Assembly: GCA_040182905.1 (NCBI GenBank)
Contig: JARQWU010000157.1
Span: 1 to 24,353, forward strand
Direction of reading: 5' to 3'
DNA: 24,353 nucleotides
Source: Barthelona sp. PAP020
Lineage: Eukaryota > Metamonada: BaSk clade
The position numbers and the translations under genes are program-made. Positions 1-6,802 of this stretch are shown here, one piece after another. The notes beneath the pieces are model-generated. The model made no database searches. It saw only the letters and a program-made list of their open reading frames with translations, and was not told where the DNA came from. The first letter of the stretch is position 1. The number at the start of each line of letters is the position of its first letter.

Positions 1-108
1 CAAGCTGGATTCCCTGGTGGATTCCCCGGTGGTGCTGGATTCCCTGGAGCTGGTGCTACTGGTCCTTCAGCTTCTTCTGAACCTGTTATTGAAGATGTTG
101 ATGATTAA
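1..108 (+). CDS. HSP70 family chaperone, C-terminal fragment
   Basis: The first 35 codons and the TAA stop at 106-108 are the 3' end of a gene that begins outside the window. They encode a Gly/Phe/Pro-rich stretch with repeated GFPGG units, then an acidic tail ending IEDVDD. A flexible GGxP-rich segment closed by an EEVD-type motif is the usual C-terminus of cytosolic HSP70, where the last four residues bind TPR co-chaperones such as HOP and CHIP. Here the tail reads EDVD plus one extra Asp instead of a terminal EEVD. The ATPase and substrate-binding domains are not visible, so the assignment rests on the tail alone. An AATAAA-like element lies near 142-147 in the 3' flank. Confidence 0.7.
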   Translation, partial: QAGFPGGFPGGAGFPGAGATGPSASSEPVIEDVDD

Positions 109-364
109 AAAAGTAACATTTGATTTACTCTCTTCGAATTGAAATAAACAGTGTCTGTATTTGTTTTTTTTTTTTCCACTTTTTTGGTTTTGGAAAAATT
201 TTCAAAGAAACAATGAATAATCCTTTTGTAAGAGACTGTAAAAACCTGCTTCATTATTTGCTGAACATAATTTGTGTTATTTACTTTGCATTTAAGTATT
301 TTGAAAAAGAAAGAACAATAAAAAGAATAATTTTTCCTTTTTTTTTTTAAATTGGAGTGTTTGG

Positions 365-1246
365 ATGGATGAACTTGATGATTTTCTCTTTGATCAGATA
401 ATTGATCGAAAATTATTCGTAACTGTACCAATATTATGTGAACACTTTCGAATTGGCATAGAAGAGGGAAAAAACAGAATGACTAAGTTTTATAATTCAA
501 ATTATAGAAACACACCAACTATATATGCTCATGTATTCAAAAGTGAAAACAATGAAATTAAATCACTTTGCATTTCTGGAGTGAAATTTTCTTCTGTTGA
601 TGGTACGGAGATTTTTGGATTATCGTTAAACACAAACACAAATGGAATTTGTCAAAGCACTTCCGTTCATTTTTGTAATGAAGAACTTTTGAAAAATGTT
701 TTAAAATTTAGTCTGTGCAGCTCTTATCGTCATCCTGATTTGAAGGTTAAACGTGAAATTGAACAAAAAGTAACAACGGAAACAACTAAAGAAAAGATAA
801 AATCAAAAGAAGAATTGAAAAGAATTCCACATCAACAAAAATCCAAAAAAAATGGGACTACTTTTGGCAATAAATCTGAAACAAAGCCAAAAACACGGCA
901 AAAAACAGAATCAAAAACTCATCAGAACATGCATAAACATAAAGAGGTTGAGTTTCAATCACATAGTCAATCTGATAGTGATATTGAAGACCTTGTTGAT
1001 GATGGTATTGATAATTATGATTTTGACTCCAACATTTTTGGACTTGATGTTGAATTGGATGATGTTGTTGAATTGTCTAAAGAAGAAAAGGAAATTTCTC
1101 ATGTTGACAAAAAGAAACCCTCCAAAAAACCTGTTCAAAAGACAGTTCAAGAAATTATTCAATCTAAAGACTCAAAGATTGATAATAAAAATAAAACGAA
1201 AAAGGATAAGAAAAAAAAACAAAAGAAGTTGTCTAGTTTTTTTTAA
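365..1246 (+). CDS. POLD3: DNA polymerase delta subunit 3 (POLD3/Cdc27-like)
   Basis: This 293-aa protein resembles the non-catalytic third subunit of replicative DNA polymerase delta, which links the polymerase to PCNA in the nucleus. The first ~120 residues form a compact folded region that opens MDELDDFLFDQIIDRKLFVT, like the N-terminal winged-helix part of POLD3. About 170 residues of Lys/Glu/Ser-rich disordered chain follow, including an acidic patch near residues 200-240. The protein ends exactly on a consensus PCNA-interacting box, QKKLSSFF (residues 286-293, pattern QxxLxxFF), after a Lys-rich run. Folded N-terminus, charged linker and terminal PIP box are the POLD3/Cdc27 architecture, although at 293 residues it is shorter than the human protein (about 466). 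No upstream in-frame ATG exists. Another PIP-box protein with a divergent N-terminus is possible but less likely. Confidence 0.72.
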   Translation: MDELDDFLFDQIIDRKLFVTVPILCEHFRIGIEEGKNRMTKFYNSNYRNTPTIYAHVFKSENNEIKSLCISGVKFSSVDGTEIFGLSLNTNTNGICQSTSVHFCNEELLKNVLKFSLCSSYRHPDLKVKREIEQKVTTETTKEKIKSKEELKRIPHQQKSKKNGTTFGNKSETKPKTRQKTESKTHQNMHKHKEVEFQSHSQSDSDIEDLVDDGIDNYDFDSNIFGLDVELDDVVELSKEEKEISHVDKKKPSKKPVQKTVQEIIQSKDSKIDNKNKTKKDKKKKQKKLSSFF

Positions 1247-1402
1247 TTTTTATAAATACATGTTGTAATGTTTATTTTATAATATTTATTGTTAAATTTA
1301 TAAGTGGAAAACGTTTTCAACAAATAAAGACAACGGGTATTGAAATATCAATCTTGTTTTTTTTAATTGACTGTTCACCGTTTGTTGCATTTTTAATTAT
1401 TT

Positions 1403-1867
1403 ATGGTTGAGGAAGTTTATCAAAAAGGATTTGATGTGATTGATGAAGATGATGATGGTTTGATTTCAAAGGATGATTTTGCTTTATGTTTCAAATATGT
1501 TGGATATAAAATATCTCCAAGATTATTAGAATCATTTTTTTGGGAATTAGATGTTGATTCTGATGGAAAATTGACACTTGAAGATCTACTGTCTGCTTTT
1601 TACGAATCTAGATTGAACTTTTCGGCAAGATTAAACTTGTTAATGTTATTAGTTGAATTTATTGCTTTGGAAGATAATCGTGGTTGCATTTCATTACAAG
1701 AATGTGTTCAATTACTGTGTATACGGTTTGGTAGGTTCACTACTGATGCTGACATTCATAATGTGTTTGTTGAAATGATGAAACCAGGATCTAATAAAAA
1801 TGAGAATCTTGTTGATTTCAAGAAATATGTTGAACAAGCGAAGTTGTCTATTTGTATAATGAGTTGA
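1403..1867 (+). CDS. EF-hand calcium-binding protein with a C-terminal CaaX-like motif
   Basis: A 154-aa protein of calmodulin/centrin size. EF-hand loop 1 covers residues 14-25 (DEDDDGLISKDD) and loop 2 residues 50-61 (DVDSDGKLTLED). Both have acidic ligands at positions 1, 3 and 5, Gly at 6 and a hydrophobic residue at 8. Position 12 is Asp in both, where Glu is usual, which in the family tends to favour Mg2+ or weaken Ca2+ specificity. The C-terminal half has two degenerate hands, near residues 89-101 and 127-141, that have lost most ligands. The protein ends CIMS, a fit to the CaaX prenylation consensus. A role as a membrane-associated Ca2+ sensor is inference. The gene runs tail to tail with epsilon-tubulin, whose stop is 131 bp away. 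Confidence 0.82.
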   Translation: MVEEVYQKGFDVIDEDDDGLISKDDFALCFKYVGYKISPRLLESFFWELDVDSDGKLTLEDLLSAFYESRLNFSARLNLLMLLVEFIALEDNRGCISLQECVQLLCIRFGRFTTDADIHNVFVEMMKPGSNKNENLVDFKKYVEQAKLSICIMS

Positions 1868-1998
1868 GCTCACTTTGACTGTTTTTTCTTTTTCTGTAAA
1901 ATATCGTTGGTATGTGTTGTTGTTGTTTTTTTTTTTGTCCTATTAATCATGCAAAAAAGAACGAAGATGAATAAAAGAAACAAAAGTTGTATGAATAT

Positions 1999-3381
1999 TT
2001 ACATATATGAACTATCTGCAATTTGCTTGTATTTATCACTCAAATGGCGTAATTCTTCCATTGTTTCTTGAAAATAACTTTCCTCAAGACCTTCTTCAGT
2101 GTAATGATGAACAAAAACTCTGCGATTGAAAAGTTTTTCAAATTTGCTACACATTTGGTCCACGTAAACCCCATACCCTGTCGAATTGATAATAGAACAC
2201 ACAGATTTAGTTTTTGAAGAAGAGAAATCACAATTACCAATTTTGAAAATTCCATTGGTCCATTGAGGTGTTCTTAAACCTCTTTTTTCCAAAAATTTAT
2301 TCAAATCTGAATTTATCTGAGAAATTGAAAACTGACCACGATATAACAAGGCTGAAGCCAATATACAATTATCATGAGGTAAAGACGAAAACAATTGAAC
2401 CTTCTGATCACAATACAATGGTATCAATGGGTTATCACGTTTAAATAAAGAAACTTGACTAGCTTGCACAAAGTGTAATTCTGGAAAAGGCACCAAATTA
2501 GTATACATCTCACCAAAATCCACGTTCAGGGACCCAGGAAAACGAACACCTGCAGTAATAGCAGAAATAACATTGGCAACTTGTTCATTCATAGCACTGA
2601 AAGGGGTTTCTTTCTTTTCCATTTTTTTAATTATCTTAGTCATTGGACTTGAATCTGTACCGGGTTTTTCATTGTTTCTTAAGCCCTGAGCCTTTAAAGG
2701 ATCCTTAATCAGATTATCATTAACACACTTTTGAATCAAAGAGGCATTATCAAACGAAAATGATACGTTAGCATTCTCTAAAAGCTTTGCTACTGCAAAG
2801 CAAGAATTATAGGGCGAAGTTATCACATCATCATCCTCAAGCGATGGGTACACAGAAAATGTAATCATGTCAGTCAATGAATGATATTCAGATGCAATCT
2901 CCAATAAATATGATCCTAAACCACTTCCTGTACCACCACCTAACGAGTGTGTAAATAATAAACCTTGTAATGAATCAGTTTTTTCAATTTCATGATTCAA
3001 TAAATCTAAAAATGGATTCATTACGTTAGGCCCATAAAAATTATGTCCTTGTGCCCAATTATTACCTGAACCAGAATTAGATTTAATAATTTGATCTGAG
3101 GAGAACAATTTTTGCAAAGGACCCTTTAAAGTCTTTCCAATCACACCTTCTTCTGTATCAATTAAAACTGCTCTGGCTTGTAAATCTTCTGCTTTGTAAT
3201 TTATAGGTGGATTAAATTTTGGAAAGGTATTATTTTTTAAAGAAAAGAATGAACTCAATTCTTCTGTGAATTTATCAGAAGAATCATATATAGTATGTTC
3301 TTGCAAAGCTTTTAACCAAAATTGAGATCCTATTTGATTTCCACATTGACCAACTTGGATAGTAATTAATTCTCTTGGCAT
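1999..3381 (-). CDS. TUBE1: Epsilon-tubulin
   Basis: The 460-aa protein has the tubulin GTP-binding features: VGQCGNQIG at residues 10-18 and the glycine loop GGGTGSG at 148-154. Regions that identify the epsilon class are clear: ARAVLIDTEEGV (69-80), a GPLQKLF segment followed by SGSGNNWAQGH (103-113), DDVITSPYNS (184-193), and FPGSLNVDFGEMYTNLVPFP (281-300). Its length also matches epsilon-tubulins. Epsilon-tubulin is not a major lattice tubulin. It acts at centrioles and basal bodies, where it is needed for triplet microtubules, and is kept only in lineages that build such structures. The gene therefore implies a flagellate stage. A T8 run lies directly upstream of the start on the coding strand (3386-3393). 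The annotated ATG is at the expected N-terminus. Confidence 0.95.
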   Translation of the reverse strand: MPRELITIQVGQCGNQIGSQFWLKALQEHTIYDSSDKFTEELSSFFSLKNNTFPKFNPPINYKAEDLQARAVLIDTEEGVIGKTLKGPLQKLFSSDQIIKSNSGSGNNWAQGHNFYGPNVMNPFLDLLNHEIEKTDSLQGLLFTHSLGGGTGSGLGSYLLEIASEYHSLTDMITFSVYPSLEDDDVITSPYNSCFAVAKLLENANVSFSFDNASLIQKCVNDNLIKDPLKAQGLRNNEKPGTDSSPMTKIIKKMEKKETPFSAMNEQVANVISAITAGVRFPGSLNVDFGEMYTNLVPFPELHFVQASQVSLFKRDNPLIPLYCDQKVQLFSSLPHDNCILASALLYRGQFSISQINSDLNKFLEKRGLRTPQWTNGIFKIGNCDFSSSKTKSVCSIINSTGYGVYVDQMCSKFEKLFNRRVFVHHYTEEGLEESYFQETMEELRHLSDKYKQIADSSYM

Positions 3382-3511
3382 ATTGAAAAAAAAGTTATCT
3401 AATATCTAATATCTATATATTATATCGACAATTCAATTGTGTTTGACAAATATTGTATTTGTTAAAAAGAGAAAACTATAAGAATTTTTATTTACAATTT
3501 GAAACTTCAAA

Positions 3512-5353
3512 CTAAAAAGTTAAATAAACATTTAATATTGTTTTATTGATTAAGACATTAATTAAAAAACCAAATTCAATACATAAAAATAAAAAGTATG
3601 GTAAGATATAAGGACTCCATCTTTTGATTGAAATATCAAAAAAATTGATATCTTTGTTAAAAATCTTAAATTCCTGTTTACTTAATAAGTCTTTCTTAAG
3701 GAAATTTTCTTTTCTAAAAAACAAGACATAAAATCGATTGAAAAGATTATTTTCATGTTTATTTAAATCAATGATACAAAAAATTAGGTGTATTATTGTA
3801 ATTGAACTAATGTAAATGAAATAACCCAAATTCTGTTCATTTACATAAAAAGGAACGTAAAAAAAGCTTATGAAAGTGAATAAAATCACTGCAATATTAA
3901 AGAAAAATCTGACAGATAAAAAGTCAACGTACATCACATCAAACCCTGAAAACTCATTCATGAGAATTTCATTCTTTACACAATTGAATGACATTGCTTT
4001 GTTCAATATGGACATATATTCAAAATAGTTAGAAGAAGATGAATGACTGCTTTGATGGGAAGCAGTTGTAGAAGTTGCCGTCCCTGACACTGTTTCGGTT
4101 ATAGAATCAGATCGAACTGATGGAGAAACCTTTCGGGCCCTTGACTTTGATCCATCAAGATTCATTGGTTTTGTTTTAGAGGGTTCTTTTTGACCATGTG
4201 ATTCTCCAATTTCAATGTTGTCATGATTCTCAGTTACAGTACTATCTTCAACATCAGAGACATTAGGATGATCCTTAGCTAAGAAAATACCACTGGCAAT
4301 TTTTTGAATGTTGATATTTTCCTCATTCTTTTTTACATAAGCTGAATCACCTGACGAATTTAAACTAGAAATGATATCGAAATCGATTGAATTTTCGTAT
4401 TCAAAATCGTCAAATGACATTTCATTATCTTCAGCAACCAATCTATTTTTTTCTAGTTCAACGTACTCTTGATACATCAAAATGTGTAATTCATCAACGC
4501 TTATACCTTTATCGAGATAATTATTAGGTAAAATGTCAAAGACATGAAAGAAACCACCATTCAGCAACTTATAACCAAAATTCTGAAACAAATCACGAAT
4601 TATCCGCGTTTCAAGCAATAAAGAAAAAAATAAATGGATAAAACGTGATGATATGATAATGACAAACGAAAACCAATGATACTGTAACAGATACCCATAC
4701 ATTAACTGAAAACAAGAGGATAAAAATACCGAATTTAAAGCTAAAATGTGAAATGAACACTCTTCTTTATAACTAATAAATAAACCAATTATTCTATATG
4801 GTATTTTAACAGTAAAAGTAAAAAAAGGTTGAATAAACAAAGTGAACAAAGCTATGGATAAATAATCTTGATCATTGATACTTTCAAGAAAATGCTGAAA
4901 GAAGATAATCGGGAAAATGCTGCGAATAACAAAAAAAATCAAGAATATCTGTGGTGACATGATTTTCTTGAACAAATTATTCAGTAACAAAAAATTTATA
5001 AATGTAGGAGTGTAGCTAAGGATCCTTTTCCAAGTAATTGACAATTGAAAAAATATATTATAAGTTAAACATCCATTAATAACAATCTCAATCACAAGAG
5101 AGATAAGTACATACCATAAGCTCTTCTCTTTTGATAATAACTTCGGTTTTAAAGAAAGAAAATCAAATAGTATGGAAAATTCAAAAAACCAATTACTAAA
5201 AAAATAAGAAAATATATATAACACCCTTGATATTCCATAAACATTCGTTATATTAATAGAAGCTTCAATAAATCCAGTAATATCAAAAAGAAATTCACAC
5301 AATATGCCTGTAATAATTGTAAATATAATAATATGATACTTATTCCATTTCAT
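3512..5353 (-). CDS. Polytopic membrane protein, function unknown
   Basis: I do not recognise this 613-aa protein. Residues ~5-260 contain about eight hydrophobic segments rich in Phe and Ile, for example near 7-25, 45-67, 79-98, and in stretches before residue 260. A hydrophilic region of roughly 200 residues follows (about 265-470). It is acidic first, then rich in Ser/Thr, with a basic patch SKSRARKVS near its end and a Ser run. Three more hydrophobic segments lie between about 490 and 610. This gives about eleven membrane spans with a large central loop, likely cytoplasmic and possibly phosphorylated. No clear signal peptide, transporter signature or channel filter was seen. Its start lies only 114 bp from the LSm-like gene on the opposite strand, so the two probably share a bidirectional promoter region. 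Confidence 0.75.
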   Translation of the reverse strand: MKWNKYHIIIFTIITGILCEFLFDITGFIEASINITNVYGISRVLYIFSYFFSNWFFEFSILFDFLSLKPKLLSKEKSLWYVLISLVIEIVINGCLTYNIFFQLSITWKRILSYTPTFINFLLLNNLFKKIMSPQIFLIFFVIRSIFPIIFFQHFLESINDQDYLSIALFTLFIQPFFTFTVKIPYRIIGLFISYKEECSFHILALNSVFLSSCFQLMYGYLLQYHWFSFVIIISSRFIHLFFSLLLETRIIRDLFQNFGYKLLNGGFFHVFDILPNNYLDKGISVDELHILMYQEYVELEKNRLVAEDNEMSFDDFEYENSIDFDIISSLNSSGDSAYVKKNEENINIQKIASGIFLAKDHPNVSDVEDSTVTENHDNIEIGESHGQKEPSKTKPMNLDGSKSRARKVSPSVRSDSITETVSGTATSTTASHQSSHSSSSNYFEYMSILNKAMSFNCVKNEILMNEFSGFDVMYVDFLSVRFFFNIAVILFTFISFFYVPFYVNEQNLGYFIYISSITIIHLIFCIIDLNKHENNLFNRFYVLFFRKENFLKKDLLSKQEFKIFNKDINFFDISIKRWSPYILPYFLFLCIEFGFLINVLINKTILNVYLTF

Positions 5354-5467
5354 TTCATTATAATATTCAATTTCGAATAATAAAAATCCCTTTGACTTAA
5401 AATCGACAAAACAAAAAATGGTTTACAAGTATTTTTTTTTTTATAATAATATATTATCACCATTTTA

Positions 5468-5728
5468 ATGAGTACAACTTGTGCAGACGTTGCAAAATTC
5501 TTAAATCAAGAATTGGAATTCCATTTGATTAACAAATTGGTAGTCACAGGTACCGTGAAAGGATTCGATTCCTTGTCAAATTTAACTCTTGATGATTGTG
5601 TTATTAAAAGTGAATCTGCAGAAGAGCCATATTTACAAAAATCATCTTCTGTTGTATTACCTTACAGAACAATCACTTGTATGTTTCCCGTAGAAGGTGT
5701 TAAAAATATTGCCAATCCTTGGGAATAA
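5468..5728 (+). CDS. LSM7: Sm-like protein, probably LSm7
   Basis: An 86-aa protein that is almost entirely one Sm fold. The Sm1 motif is plain at residues ~20-43: a hydrophobic strand, then GTVKGFDSLSNLTLDDC, with the conserved Gly, Asp and Asn. The C-terminal phrase EGVKNIANPWE resembles the DGMEAIPNPF end of human LSm7, which is why LSm7 is preferred over other paralogues. LSm7 belongs to the LSm2-8 ring that binds U6 snRNA and the LSm1-7 ring that promotes mRNA decay. In the Sm2 motif the usual Arg-Gly is not present; the sequence reads VVLPYRTITCMF. The paralogue call is therefore less sure than the Sm fold. The gene is divergent from the membrane-protein gene and converges with the YqeB-family gene. 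Confidence 0.7.
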   Translation: MSTTCADVAKFLNQELEFHLINKLVVTGTVKGFDSLSNLTLDDCVIKSESAEEPYLQKSSSVVLPYRTITCMFPVEGVKNIANPWE

Positions 5729-5866
5729 TTATTTATCACAAATAATTGCAAGATTCATTTTTTTACATCTTTTTCATCAGTTGCATTGCAATTGATCTTT
5801 CTTTTTTTTTTTTTTTGAACAACCCGTTTTATCAATGAACAATAAAATAATAAATAAAACAAAAAA

Positions 5867-6739
5867 TCATAGCTCTTTATTTTTTAACAAATTCAAGACA
5901 ATGATTTCTAATACCGCACCAGAAATTGTTCTTCCTTTATCTGAAATTGTAAAACAATTTGTATATCCATTAGTTCTAGGATCAATATCCCCAATTTTGA
6001 CTCCTTCACTTAAAAAAGTATTTTCTCTGATCATTCCTCTCAACACTCCAGATAAATTTGCAATGCATTCCTTTCCATTGACAAAAGCAACAACATCTCC
6101 CTTTTCAATTTTTGATCCAATTGGCAGAGTATTTGTAATTATTCCTGTTGCAGATGCCCTTAACAATCTTTCAACAGAATATCCTCCAATCACGCCTGGA
6201 CAACCAGTATCATCAGCAGCTTTTCCCTCAGTGATAACACGACCTAAATCATGTCCCCTATTTGTTTCTACGACATAATGACAATCAATACCTGCTGTGA
6301 AACCAGGACCAAGTCCAACTACTAAAGAACAAAGGTTTTTATTGGTGTTGGCTACATTTTTTTTGTTGATAGTTGCATCAACCAAAGCAAATGGATGTAT
6401 TTCTTCAATCATTGATAATGTGGGATCTTTAATCAAAGCTATTTTGTTGTCATTTAAAACATTAAATATTGATTCAACAGAATTATCAACATATTCGCAG
6501 TAAACATCTTCAACATTTTTTGTTTTTTCATAAATAGCTTCACAAAAACTAACATTTCTTCGAACAGCTAAAGGATTTTCAATTTCGGTCATCACAACTT
6601 TGAATCCGCTTTTAAATAATCGATGACCAACAGCACTTGCCAATTCTCCAGCACCTCTAATTAATATAATGGGAGAGTTTAATTGCATTAATTTAAAAAA
6701 AGTTCTGATTGATTCAGTATGAAAGTCCACTTCCATCAT
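5867..6739 (-). CDS. yqeB: YqeB/EF2563-family selenium-dependent molybdenum hydroxylase system protein
   Basis: The 290-aa protein matches the bacterial EF2563/YqeB family, linked by genome context to SelD and selenium-dependent molybdenum hydroxylases. The N-terminal Rossmann-like segment reads IILIRGAGELASAVGHRLFK, then VVMTEIENPLAVRR and VSFCEAIYE. The centre has VDATINKKN. A strongly conserved core follows, with GLGPGFTAGID, VVETNRGHDLGRVI, TGCPGVIGGY, then a lipoyl/biotinyl-like beta segment (IEKGDVVAFVNG) and IGDIDPR. The C-terminus holds ISDKGRTISGAVLE. About 20 residues precede the family start. Met18 is an alternative start, though no stop or targeting signal decides it. Spacers are short: 63 bp upstream to the next gene on the same strand, and 138 bp to the LSm stop. 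Base composition matches neighbours. The biochemical step of this family is unresolved; maturation of a labile Se-Mo cofactor is the family-level hypothesis. Confidence 0.88.
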   Translation of the reverse strand: MMEVDFHTESIRTFFKLMQLNSPIILIRGAGELASAVGHRLFKSGFKVVMTEIENPLAVRRNVSFCEAIYEKTKNVEDVYCEYVDNSVESIFNVLNDNKIALIKDPTLSMIEEIHPFALVDATINKKNVANTNKNLCSLVVGLGPGFTAGIDCHYVVETNRGHDLGRVITEGKAADDTGCPGVIGGYSVERLLRASATGIITNTLPIGSKIEKGDVVAFVNGKECIANLSGVLRGMIRENTFLSEGVKIGDIDPRTNGYTNCFTISDKGRTISGAVLEIIVLNLLKNKEL

Positions 6740-6802
6740 TTTTTTTCCAATTTCATCTTTATTTTCACTTTAAAAAGAAAGAAAGTGTCTTAAACATCAA
6801 AA

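Noticed and set aside
120-350. A 76-codon plus-strand frame between HSP70 and POLD3.
   Set aside because: It is built of poly-T and poly-A spacer, lies in the 3' flank of HSP70, and its Phe/Ile/Lys content is what translated AT-rich DNA gives. The antisense frame at 105-431 is the same artefact.
5835-6503. Plus-strand frames opposite the YqeB-family gene.
   Set aside because: The minus-strand frame has clear family motifs throughout; the opposite frames have none.
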